The notes below the pieces were generated by a model. That model worked only from the letters and a program-made list of their open reading frames with translations. It did not search any database and was not told where the DNA came from. From Isosphaera pallida ATCC 43644 (GTDB taxonomy: Bacteria > Planctomycetota > Planctomycetia > Isosphaerales > Isosphaeraceae): 64,000 bases of DNA. Positions within the stretch are counted from its first letter, which is position 1. Every line of letters starts with the position of its first letter. Both the position numbers and the translations under genes were made by a program. The stretch lies in assembly GCF_000186345.1 (NCBI RefSeq), contig NC_014962.1, positions 1,364,001-1,428,000 on the forward strand, in the 5' to 3' direction. This document shows, one piece after another, positions 39,401 through 47,101 of this stretch.

Positions 39401-39842
39401 GTTCTACGACGTGACCGGCGGACGACTTGGTCCCGATGGTCAGCCAGTGGCCGGTCGGGGACTCTCGGTCGTTACTGCTGGTCTGGATATCCGCCGCGAC
39501 CCCAAAGGTTCATTCGCCATTGGTGGGTCGTTCTTCGATATCGATACCTTCCAAACCTCGGCGTTCTACGCCACCATCTTCTACTGGTTGAGTCCGAAAT
39601 ATTATCTGACGGCCTCAACCAACTACGATTTCTCGAACCAGATTCTTCTGGGAACCAACTTCGCATTGACGCGGATCGGGGCCGATACCCTCGTGACGGT
39701 TGGTCTGGCGGTCGATCCTCAGCGCGACAACTATACCTTTGGCTTAGAGGTCGCGCCACGGCTTTCGCCCCATCTTCAACTGGGTTCGGGATCGTCGATT
39801 AGTCGATTGGAGAGCGTGATTCCCTACGCTCCTACGCAGTGA
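36459..39842 (+). CDS. lptD: LPS-assembly protein LptD (OstA-like)
   Basis: About 1,127 aa if started at GTG 36459 (GGTGAGGGG nearby), giving a signal-like N-terminus (MTAATILTWGSLAWPSWAA). Residues about 60-260 are Pro/Ser/Asp-rich spacer. Then an LptA/OstA-N-like beta-jellyroll (TLIYEGGIEIVAPNSEG, IEVYAEGNVIFREDELKI). It is followed by the LptD-type junction AWTVDARNNAFFLGPVPIFYWPRFVF and a long beta-barrel region of alternating aromatic strands ending near the C-terminus. Function: inserts LPS into the outer membrane. Larger than the E. coli protein (784 aa). The first gene of a plus-strand group and divergent from an LPS glycan operon, which supports the call. Confidence 0.85.
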   Translation: MRGRTIFDGRRGAMTAATILTWGSLAWPSWAAVSSGMTGVLTSLSAVWADPRAFPTEPPGSGNTLKESSSSSLSSSGGDSSVMPRVRLNPPEPVASRDARVRPAQGEDTLNFPPLDEPTPIGDAVSDPGLESPPPPDRVVPQPPRVIPGGDDLPDLNPPEGSKEDGSDLPPRVPPGDLDRGFPPALLVPSNPSPGSGGVIPPPLDLLPSVEENGPGRRPEFLIPEVDPIPNAPLPILQPPNPFDSVRLRPRFGARLRNYFDAGTNTYTLIYEGGIEIVAPNSEGTGTVDLTADRAVIWIQPPANNDPFRGGRSFEAISKTNRIEVYAEGNVIFREDELKIDGPGDSRTARAKAAYYDFQTERFVALNGEYQLFLPGFLSPIRVLGDVVQQYRDALTTPGQEPVLGPKRIRADSTTTTGSQFATPGYRFDSGSIHLTLYDPPANPIENPGPAWTVDARNNAFFLGPVPIFYWPRFVFEDDDFDPPLRNVNFRTNNIFGIQVLTDWSVFKLIGQRRPPTILDWNLDVDYLSRRGVAVGSELTWYGRELVPGLFGNYFGYFDIWGLRESASDILGPGPAIITNPRLNADALLARRQPWPNRLDVPAFQDFRGRVLLRHMQSLLPREAGESLDDFRLQIEAAYISDRNFLEQYYKRIFDSGMDQATLAYLNYQRGNMALTGLVEGNFQDWYTETQWLPKLDYYRLGDSPLGGLLTYSGSTGVAYANIHTASEVNNRFLFPLPGGGRAFLPFDPVSNTNGAFTALRGHTTHQLDAPINLGVLRISPYAQGQLAGWTNHLRGDEIGRAWGAYGARASVTAWRAYPEVRDELFNLNGLAHKATLTANYRRAHSSQPLDSFAVMDDLDDNTYEFVRRYFLLNSYPTVLPPRELDPRLLVLRRQISPITGTTDVLDSIETVQLSLDQRLQTKRGPLEAPRIVDYMQLNLATTFFPNAQRDNFGESLGQTMYDYRWMIGDRTSVVSSGWFEFYDVTGGRLGPDGQPVAGRGLSVVTAGLDIRRDPKGSFAIGGSFFDIDTFQTSAFYATIFYWLSPKYYLTASTNYDFSNQILLGTNFALTRIGADTLVTVGLAVDPQRDNYTFGLEVAPRLSPHLQLGSGSSISRLESVIPYAPTQ

Positions 39843-39935
39843 TTGACAAAGGTGGCGACGTGTTCCATGAGAAGTTTGCAAGTCCCGTCTTCGCAACCCA
39901 CCGCCGACTCCCGTCGTGTCACACCGTCTGTCTGA

Positions 39936-40682
39936 ATGACAATTCACGCACGTTTCTTTGATTTTGTTAGGGTGAGACTTGACGTGAACCCGCGCGATCT
40001 TCAAACCTCGGGGGACGCCACCAAATCCTCCGCACCATCCCTGGCCGATCCCAAGGCGAAGGCATCGAGTTGTTCTCAAGGCGCGACCGTTCCAGAAGCG
40101 GTGGTCTTGGGCAAACGCCACGCGACGTTGGACTTCCCACGCCCCACTCCACCCAATTCCACCGCGCTCAAACTGGCCAACATGACTCCACCGCCTCACT
40201 GGTTGGTTCCCGGCGCACGGGAACCCCGCACGGGTCGGGCCAAGGCGTTGGCGGGTCTAAGGGGATTGAAACTAGCGTTGCGACGCGACTCCAGCTTTTT
40301 TGCCCACGCCTACCGCGGAGTCTTGGTCATTCTGGCGGCGATGACCCTGGGCGTGGATGTACGCGGGTGGTGTCTTCTCTTCGCGGCGGGGGGGATGGTG
40401 CTGGTTGCCGAACTCGCGCTGACCGCCATCGCGGTGCTGGGACGCTCGGTTGAAGGAGTTCATCCCGAAGGGCTTCGTGCTTCCCAAGAAATCGCGCAGG
40501 GCATGGCGTTGGTCGCCACCCTGGTGGCGTTCGGAGTGGCCGGCGCAGTGTTGCTGGAACGCTTTGGACAACTTCAAGGCTGGTGGGCCGAGCCAGCGTC
40601 CACGACGACGCACCAATCTCAATCCCCACGCAACGAGGGTGACGGCTCGTTCACACTCCAGACTCGTTTGACCCAACTTTAA
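39936..40682 (+). CDS. DgkA/UdpK-like membrane protein, catalytic residues not conserved
   Basis: 248 aa from ATG 39936; GTG 39972 or 39984 are alternatives. The N-terminal ~110 residues are polar and probably disordered. Residues about 110-215 follow the diacylglycerol/undecaprenol kinase fold: GLKLALRRDSSFFAHAYRG, then three hydrophobic segments (VLVILAAMTLGV, CLLFAAGGMVLVAELALTAIAVL, MALVATLVAFGVAGAVLL). In DgkA the second helix reads ELLNxAIE; here it is ELALTAIA, so the Asn and the catalytic Glu are missing, and the conserved KD before helix three is QE. Probably inactive or repurposed. It lies 93 bp after lptD and before the carotenoid genes. Confidence 0.7.
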   Translation: MTIHARFFDFVRVRLDVNPRDLQTSGDATKSSAPSLADPKAKASSCSQGATVPEAVVLGKRHATLDFPRPTPPNSTALKLANMTPPPHWLVPGAREPRTGRAKALAGLRGLKLALRRDSSFFAHAYRGVLVILAAMTLGVDVRGWCLLFAAGGMVLVAELALTAIAVLGRSVEGVHPEGLRASQEIAQGMALVATLVAFGVAGAVLLERFGQLQGWWAEPASTTTHQSQSPRNEGDGSFTLQTRLTQL

Positions 40683-40827
40683 CTTTATATTCTCCACGCC
40701 AAGGTCTACTCGGCAAGCTGCGGCCTCTTGCCGATCGTTGGAGGATCGTCCAAACTCCCCTCGGACGACGAACAACGCCCCGACGAGTTCCGAAGGGGGC
40801 GAAGCGTCGGATGGGAGCGACAATCGC

Positions 40828-42384
40828 ATGGCGACGCGCAAAGCAGTGGTGATCGGCGCAGGTCTGGGCGGCCTCTCAGCCGCCTTGGAACTGTCCCGGC
40901 GGGGATACGACGTGATCGTGTTGGAACGGCACGCCACCCCCGGCGGCAAAGCCTCGACTCGCTCCTGGAATGGCTGGAGGTGGGACGAAGGCCCCAGCAT
41001 CGTGGTGATGACCTGGGTCTACCGCGAGCTATTCGAAGCCCAACGGCTCGACCCCGACGCCTTCTTGCCTTTCAAACGGCTCGACCCCGCCTTTGAGGTC
41101 ATTCTCTCCGACGGCCGCACGCTTACCATCCCCGCCGACGAACAGGGATGCGTCGAGGCGTTCTCCCAAATCGACCCCAACGACGCCCAGGCGCTTCAAT
41201 TCTTCCTGGCTAAGGTCGATCGGTTCGCCAAGCTCATTGGCCGATCCTACTGTGATCGCATCCTAGAGACCTGGCCCCAAGTCATGCTCTCACCCCTCAT
41301 GGTCTCGGCCGCGGTCATCTCACCCAACACCACTTATGTCGAGGAAATCAATCAGTGGTTTAAGAATCCGTGGATCCGCGAGCTTTTCTACGGCTTTCCC
41401 ACCTATTCGGGATTCGATCCAGCCTCCGCTCCGGCCTCGCTGGTCATCATGCCCTGGATCATTCTGCGCGAGGGGGTCTGGTATCCCTGCCAGGGGGGGA
41501 TCGCCGCGATTCCCCGCGCTTTAGCGGCGGCCTGCCGCGAAGTAGGGATCGAGATACGCACCGGCGTCGAGGTTGAGGCGATCGAACGCAACGCCCTTGG
41601 AAACGTGACTCGGGTGGCTACCTCGCAAGGACCGATCGAAACCGAGATCGTGGTCTCTAACGCCGATTACATTCACACTCTTCGCATGCTTCGGGGCGGC
41701 CCCCTCTCCCAGGAAGTTCAAGCGATGCGCTCGGGGCGCGCGGAACCCTCCACCTCCTTCTTCACCGTCCAACTGGCCTGCGACCGCGTCTGGCCCCACC
41801 TGAGCCACCACCTCTTGACCCTCACGCCCGGTTCCCAGCAGGTCTATCGACAGATTTATCACGAACATCGCTACCCTGACGATCCTCCTCTTTACGTTAA
41901 CACCACCAGCGTCACTGACCCTGGCGACGCGCCACCGGGTGGTTCTAATCCGTTCATGGTCATCAACATCCCTCCCTTGAAGCGGGAGGGTGATCCCATC
42001 GAACCGGAGGCGACCCGCGAATTCCAGGAAGCTTACGCCGATCGCGCGATCAAGCGGTTGGAAGACTCAGGATTGGAAGGGCTAAACGCCTCGATTCGTC
42101 ATCGTCATATCACATCCGCAGCCGACTGGTCGAGTCGATACTATGCATTTAAAGGTTCAATCTATGGGTTAGGTCCTTCGCACAACATCCTCAATGGAGG
42201 CTTTCGACCGTTGCCCATTCTTAAAGAGGTGCCGGGGCTTTACTTCGTGGGGGGGGCGGTTCAACCGGGGCCGGGAATGCCGATGGTGGTGCAAAGCGGC
42301 AAAATCGTAGCAGCGCGGATCGCCAAGGATTTTCCGCTTCGCAAGGCGACCCGATCGGTTTCCATTCGGGGTTTCGAGCGATGA
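40828..42384 (+). CDS. Carotenoid (phytoene desaturase-family) oxidoreductase
   Basis: 518 aa from ATG 40828; upstream in-frame TTG 40738 gives a low-complexity extension, so it was not used. FAD-binding N-terminus AVVIGAGLGGLSAALELSRRGYDVIVLER, followed by PGGKAST and the family WDEGPSIVV segment. The C-terminal FAD motif GLYFVGGAVQPGPGMPMVVQSGK is the CrtI/CrtN/CrtP hallmark. It introduces or oxidises double bonds in a C30 or C40 carotenoid at the membrane; the sub-type cannot be set by eye. The stop overlaps the next start as ATGA, so it is coupled to the CrtQ-like glycosyltransferase. Confidence 0.92.
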   Translation: MATRKAVVIGAGLGGLSAALELSRRGYDVIVLERHATPGGKASTRSWNGWRWDEGPSIVVMTWVYRELFEAQRLDPDAFLPFKRLDPAFEVILSDGRTLTIPADEQGCVEAFSQIDPNDAQALQFFLAKVDRFAKLIGRSYCDRILETWPQVMLSPLMVSAAVISPNTTYVEEINQWFKNPWIRELFYGFPTYSGFDPASAPASLVIMPWIILREGVWYPCQGGIAAIPRALAAACREVGIEIRTGVEVEAIERNALGNVTRVATSQGPIETEIVVSNADYIHTLRMLRGGPLSQEVQAMRSGRAEPSTSFFTVQLACDRVWPHLSHHLLTLTPGSQQVYRQIYHEHRYPDDPPLYVNTTSVTDPGDAPPGGSNPFMVINIPPLKREGDPIEPEATREFQEAYADRAIKRLEDSGLEGLNASIRHRHITSAADWSSRYYAFKGSIYGLGPSHNILNGGFRPLPILKEVPGLYFVGGAVQPGPGMPMVVQSGKIVAARIAKDFPLRKATRSVSIRGFER

Positions 42385-43700
42385 GTTTGGATCCCACCAT
42401 CGCGGTTGGGGTGGTCGCGCTCGGTTGGTGGATGCTGGCGGTCCGCTCGCTCTGGGCGGCCGCCTTGACCCCGTTCGTCGAACCCGACATCGAAGGGGGC
42501 TCGACCAAGGCGATTGAATCGGCAGACACCACGAGATCCTCGCAGGGTTTCGCGGTCGTGATTCCCGCGCGCAACGAGCGTAAACGGATTGGCGGATTGC
42601 TGGAGGATCTGGCCGCACAGACTCGGAAACCCGAGGTGGTGATTGTTGTGGACGATCACTCGACGGATGGGACGACCGCTGTTTTAGAGTCGTGGGTCGC
42701 ACGAGGCACGCTTCCCCTCAAGGTGATTCATGGACGGCAGCGCCCGCCGGGGTGGGTTGGCAAAACCTGGGCAATTCACCAGGGAACTGTAGCATTGTCG
42801 GAGATGCTGGCGACGGAGTCGGGGCGGGCACCGATCACTTGGATCGCGTTCATCGACGCCGATGCTCGTTTGCATCCCCACACCCTCGAAATCGCGCTGG
42901 GGATGACGCGATCGCTTCGGGAAGACGCTCCGGTTGATCTGATCAGCCTGCCTCCGGGCTATCGGATTGGGACTGGTCTGCAAGCCGCAGTCGGCTTGGC
43001 GCTGGGACATCTTCTGTGGCAGTTGTACTCCTTTCCCAGAGTGAACGACCCACGACGAGCCACCGGGTTTGCCCACGGCGTCTTCATCATGGTTCGTCGT
43101 TCGACTTACGAGCGAATCGGCGGTCACACCGTCGTCAAGGGCGAGATTGTCGAAGATATCCTGTTGGCGGAGGCGTTCAAGCGGGCCGGAGGCCGTTTGA
43201 GGGTCGCCGCTGCGCCTCGGTTGATTGAAACGCATGCCTATGGGTCTTGGAGTGATTTGATTCGGGGCTTACGCAAAAATGCGTTTGCTGGAATGGATTA
43301 CGAACTCAAACGCTACATCACGGGCGCAGTGGGGGGAGTTGCTTTGGCTGGCTTGCCCTGGTTGGGTTTGGCGTGGGCAGCGGTGACCAACCAACCACAC
43401 ATGTTCGCGTGGGGGGGGATTGGTCTGGCGGGTCAGGTGGCCGCCGCAGCGCCCGTGTGCCGTTATTTACGGATCCCCTTGAGTGCAGGTCTGTTGATGT
43501 TTCCGGGAATTATAGCATATGTGGCGATCGCCACCTTGAGCGTGGCCGACTATCTTCGTGGGCGCGTGGTCTGGAACGACGTGGTTCTGCCTGCGCCGTC
43601 GTCTCGTTCGAATTCGACGATGTCCAGGTCCGCCACCTCCGGCTCCCTTATGGCCGACTCTGCAGACGAGGGAACCGATCCTGCGGCCAAGGTCGGGTAG
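42381..43700 (+). CDS. GT2 glycosyltransferase, CrtQ-like
   Basis: 439 aa, ATG overlapping the upstream stop (ATGA). N-terminal membrane segment (TIAVGVVALGWWMLAV), GT-A domain with FAVVIPARNERKRIGGLL, VVDDHSTDGT, GKTWAIHQG, IAFIDADARL and EIVEDILLAEAFK, then three to four C-terminal hydrophobic helices (VGGVALAGLPWLGLAWAAV onward). This layout matches CrtQ (glucosylation in staphyloxanthin synthesis) and hopanoid-associated HpnB-type enzymes; the gene neighbour favours a carotenoid substrate. The last ~35 residues (Ser/Asp-rich) are coded in DNA that overlaps, on the other strand, the end of the Ig-repeat protein gene by 151 bp. Confidence 0.88.
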   Translation: MSLDPTIAVGVVALGWWMLAVRSLWAAALTPFVEPDIEGGSTKAIESADTTRSSQGFAVVIPARNERKRIGGLLEDLAAQTRKPEVVIVVDDHSTDGTTAVLESWVARGTLPLKVIHGRQRPPGWVGKTWAIHQGTVALSEMLATESGRAPITWIAFIDADARLHPHTLEIALGMTRSLREDAPVDLISLPPGYRIGTGLQAAVGLALGHLLWQLYSFPRVNDPRRATGFAHGVFIMVRRSTYERIGGHTVVKGEIVEDILLAEAFKRAGGRLRVAAAPRLIETHAYGSWSDLIRGLRKNAFAGMDYELKRYITGAVGGVALAGLPWLGLAWAAVTNQPHMFAWGGIGLAGQVAAAAPVCRYLRIPLSAGLLMFPGIIAYVAIATLSVADYLRGRVVWNDVVLPAPSSRSNSTMSRSATSGSLMADSADEGTDPAAKVG

Positions 43701-46700
43701 GTGGATGGGTCGGAGTCCTCGGCCAGCTGGTGCCAGAAGACTTCAAGGCGATCGGCGAGGAAGTCGCTCGCGTCGGCGGAATCCTGGTCGGTTCGATGTG
43801 TCGATAGGATGGGCGTCTGAGGTCGCGTCCGCAGGGGGATCACACCCAGGAGTTGAAGGAATTCCTCCCCCAACGGGTCCACTTCCAAAACGCCGTCACG
43901 CGGCGCAAGCGGCTCATCGCCTAAGAGTCCAATCATGGGCAGGTCGGATGGGTTGAGCGCCTCGAGACCGATCTTTCGACGTCCAACCCCCATAGTGACG
44001 AGCTGACGCGCCAGTTCCTTCCAATCTAACGCGGCGAGCCAAGACTCCCAGTCGAGCGTGTCGATCAAGAGTTCCGCCAGCAATTCCGCGGCCACCAGAG
44101 AGGGGCCGGATTCCCAGAGGCGAACCCCGGCCTCGCGGTCCGACTCGTCCTCGTCGTCTTGAGCGACCGTCTCGGATCCAGGTGACCCGCCCCCAGCGGA
44201 GGCCAGGGGGGGGATCACGGACCCGTTGATCGCTAGCCCGCCGTTGGGGTCGAGGGGAAACGAACCGCTGGCGGGCAGGATCGCTAGAACCACGTCGTCG
44301 CGCGAGAGTTGGTCGGAGTTCTCCTCGGGCACTTGGGGGGGGGCCAACTTCAACGAGGACGGTGGCATCCTTGACGGTTGAATGTCCAACGCAAATTCAA
44401 AGACTTGAAGGCGACGGGTCGTCGGAAGGAAACCCACATCCTCAATCTCGATCATGAATCGGCCCGTCACTCCTGCCGTGATCGAGTCCAGCGGAATAAC
44501 CCGAAACCGGACGTCCACCAATCGAAGACCCGGTGGAAGGTCGATCCCAGAATGGGTCTCCACAATGTCCGCGAGTTCCACCCGAACCAGCGGCGGATTG
44601 ACTTGACCAATCTGAATCCGTGGCAAAATAGAATAATTCTCTTGAACAAACGAACGAATTCTTGTAATGACAAACGTGAATATACCCGTGTTCGCGGGGA
44701 CGCTGATCCGTATGATGTTCTGATCATCGCGGGATAAAACGGGTGACGATTCCGAATCGGGAGGCGTCTCGAGGTCCACCTCGGGAGGAAGTGGCTCGGG
44801 AACGGGATTGATCTGAAGTTGGAAGGAACGTTCCACACGATCGAGACCACCATCCAAGGTGCCCCCGTCGTCCTTGACCACAACGCGGACCTCGGTGACG
44901 CCGGGCAGTCCTGACGGCGTCAACCGTAGGCGAACGCCACCGTTTTGATCCGGCTCCACCCGAGCGGTGCTGAGAAGTTCGGGCGCGCTGAGAATCACCT
45001 CGAACTCCAATGACTCGATCTGGGGCGACTCACCCGGCGGGCCACTTGTCAAGCCTTTGAGAGGGAGGGTGATTCCAGGTGAATCGGCATTGAGTTCAAG
45101 GTCGTCGATGGGATCCAACGTAGGGGGGAGATTGACGTTGCGGACCTCAACCTGGATCGTGAACGGTGTGGAATCCACACCGTCGTTGACTTGTCCGACG
45201 AGTTGATAGGAGAGGCCGCCTTGGTCGAAGTCGGGGGTCCAACGCAGTCGTCCGTTGGGGAGGAGAGCTGCGCCCCGGGGCAAAGTGACGGCTGAGAAGG
45301 TCAAGGTTTGGGCGGGGAGATCGGCATCGAAGGCGACCAGTTGTAGGTCGAGGGGTTGTCCCTCGGCGATGGAGAGCGGAGGGATCGGTTGAACGACGGG
45401 TGGTTGGTTGACTTCGCGGACCTCTAAGAGGAGGGAGGCAGTTTGAGAGAGGCCGCGGGCGTCGGTGACCTGGATGGTGAGGGTTTGGGTGGAGGGTCCT
45501 TGAGTTTCGTGAGGAGTCCAGGTGAGCCGTCCGGCTTGGGAGAGGTCCAAACCCGCAGGCGGTTGGCTCACGAGACGGAAGACAAGGGTTTCGTCTGGGT
45601 CGGTGTCCAGGTCGGGATCGCTGGCGAAGGGACGCAAATCTAGAGAAAACGGTTGCTGTTCAAATAAACGAAACGGTTCGCTAGGGGTGGTGAGTGAAGG
45701 GGTACGGTTGGTGTTCTCGACGTTGATGAGGATCGTGAACGGTGTGGAATCCACACCGTCGTTGACTTGTCCGACGAGTTGATAGGAGAGGCCGCCTTGG
45801 TCGAAGTCGGGGGTCCAACGCAGTCGTCCGTTGGGGAGGAGAGCTGCGCCCCGGGGCAAAGTGACGGCTGAGAAGGTCAAGGTTTGGGCGGGGAGATCGG
45901 CATCGAAGGCGACCAGTTGTAGGTCGAGGGGTTGTCCCTCGGCGATGGAGAGCGGAGGGATCGGTTGAACGACGGGTGGTTGGTTGACTTCGCGGACCTC
46001 TAAGAGGAGGGAGGCAGTTTGAGAGAGGCCGCGGGCGTCGGTGACCTGGATGGTGAGGGTTTGGGTGGAGGGTCCTTGAGTTTCGTGAGGAGTCCAGGTG
46101 AGCCGTCCGGCTTGGGAGAGGTCCAAACCCGCAGGCGGTTGGCTCACGAGACGGAAGACAAGGGTTTCGTCTGGGTCGGTATCCAGGTCGGGATCGCTGG
46201 CGAATTGGCTGATGTCCAGGGTGAAGAGTTCGGATTCATTGAGAAGAATGGCGTCGACCGGCGCGACCAAGGTTGGTGGTTGGTTGGACGATTGAACGGT
46301 GATGACAAGGTGTTCCGTGGTGAAGCCACCAGCCTGGTCGGTCACGCGAAGGGGGAGGATATAGGTTTGATCCGCCTGCGCGGGTGTTGGTGTCCACGTC
46401 AACAATCCATTCGAGCTGATGTTCAAGCCTGCGGGAACGGGTCCATCGAAGCTGAAGGTCAGCGAGTCGTTCGGGAGGTCGGGATCGTGGGCTTGAAGTT
46501 GAAACCGAAAAGGCGTTCGGTCCAGAATGCTCAAAGGGGAGGGAACGACCAGCGTCGGGGGGCGGTTGGGGGGCGGTTGACGGTTTGAGCGGATCGCCAG
46601 GGCGAAATCCGAAACTCGGCCTTCGGGATCCACGGCCCGAGCAGTGAAATAGCGTCCGGTTGATTGATGAGAGGGCACGGGAAAAGCGAGATCGACGAGC

Positions 46701-47101
46701 CCTTGCGAGTTGGTGGTGAGTCGGAGGCTGAGGATTGGCTGGGCTTCTTGAGCGAATTGGCTCGAATCGAGTGTGTTGACGCTGAACAAAATGAATTCGT
46801 AGGTCGTGTTGGGTCGTCCGCGAAATCGTCCCAGGACATCGCCTTCCAGGGGCGCTCGGTTGAGTTGAGGCGCGGGTGGGGGATCGGTAGAAACGTTGGA
46901 ATGAGTTGTCGGTTCGGCCAAGAGGGCCGTATTGAGAAGGGTTTGAGTCGAAAGGACCACGCGGGATTCAAGGGCGTGGTCTTCTTGACGCCAGGAGAGA
47001 CGCAACGCGCGTGAGGGTCTGGGCGAATCGGAGTCGCGGTGACGACCCGGATTCGCAACGTTGGCTGACGGTTGGAGTAGGTGGAGCGAAGGGTGTTTCA
47101 T
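43550..47101 (-). CDS. Large surface protein with putative-Ig/cadherin-like repeats
   Basis: 1183 aa, ATG 47101 overlapping the kinase stop (ATGA). The N-terminus carries the export-type motif ALESRVVLSTQTLL. From about residue 150 to 650 it has He_PIG/cadherin-like modules (FQLQAHDPDLPNDSLTFSF, GLLTWTPTPAQADQTY, LRVTDQAGG), each about 95 residues. Two successive pairs are nearly identical because of a 576 bp internal DNA duplication. The C-terminal ~450 residues are acidic with no recognised fold and end in TTRPRR, a basic tail. Probably an adhesin or S-layer-associated protein. It lies directly downstream of the Ser/Thr kinase-TPR gene and convergent with, and overlapping, the CrtQ-like gene. 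Confidence 0.85.
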   Translation of the reverse strand: MKHPSLHLLQPSANVANPGRHRDSDSPRPSRALRLSWRQEDHALESRVVLSTQTLLNTALLAEPTTHSNVSTDPPPAPQLNRAPLEGDVLGRFRGRPNTTYEFILFSVNTLDSSQFAQEAQPILSLRLTTNSQGLVDLAFPVPSHQSTGRYFTARAVDPEGRVSDFALAIRSNRQPPPNRPPTLVVPSPLSILDRTPFRFQLQAHDPDLPNDSLTFSFDGPVPAGLNISSNGLLTWTPTPAQADQTYILPLRVTDQAGGFTTEHLVITVQSSNQPPTLVAPVDAILLNESELFTLDISQFASDPDLDTDPDETLVFRLVSQPPAGLDLSQAGRLTWTPHETQGPSTQTLTIQVTDARGLSQTASLLLEVREVNQPPVVQPIPPLSIAEGQPLDLQLVAFDADLPAQTLTFSAVTLPRGAALLPNGRLRWTPDFDQGGLSYQLVGQVNDGVDSTPFTILINVENTNRTPSLTTPSEPFRLFEQQPFSLDLRPFASDPDLDTDPDETLVFRLVSQPPAGLDLSQAGRLTWTPHETQGPSTQTLTIQVTDARGLSQTASLLLEVREVNQPPVVQPIPPLSIAEGQPLDLQLVAFDADLPAQTLTFSAVTLPRGAALLPNGRLRWTPDFDQGGLSYQLVGQVNDGVDSTPFTIQVEVRNVNLPPTLDPIDDLELNADSPGITLPLKGLTSGPPGESPQIESLEFEVILSAPELLSTARVEPDQNGGVRLRLTPSGLPGVTEVRVVVKDDGGTLDGGLDRVERSFQLQINPVPEPLPPEVDLETPPDSESSPVLSRDDQNIIRISVPANTGIFTFVITRIRSFVQENYSILPRIQIGQVNPPLVRVELADIVETHSGIDLPPGLRLVDVRFRVIPLDSITAGVTGRFMIEIEDVGFLPTTRRLQVFEFALDIQPSRMPPSSLKLAPPQVPEENSDQLSRDDVVLAILPASGSFPLDPNGGLAINGSVIPPLASAGGGSPGSETVAQDDEDESDREAGVRLWESGPSLVAAELLAELLIDTLDWESWLAALDWKELARQLVTMGVGRRKIGLEALNPSDLPMIGLLGDEPLAPRDGVLEVDPLGEEFLQLLGVIPLRTRPQTPILSTHRTDQDSADASDFLADRLEVFWHQLAEDSDPSTYPTLAAGSVPSSAESAIREPEVADLDIVEFERDDGAGRTTSFQTTRPRR
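45155..46204 (-). repeat. 576-bp tandem duplication in the Ig-repeat gene
   Basis: 45155-45628 and 45731-46204 are copies 576 bp (192 codons) apart. Over the 474 bp inspected I saw one difference (G at 45605, A at 46181). Between them lies a divergent ~100 bp segment, so each period has a conserved and a variable part. The near identity implies a recent duplication or ongoing gene conversion. Confidence 0.9.

Noticed and set aside
45155-46204. Duplicated block considered as an insertion sequence
   Set aside because: No inverted ends, target duplications or transposase; the frame is preserved and codes Ig-like modules.
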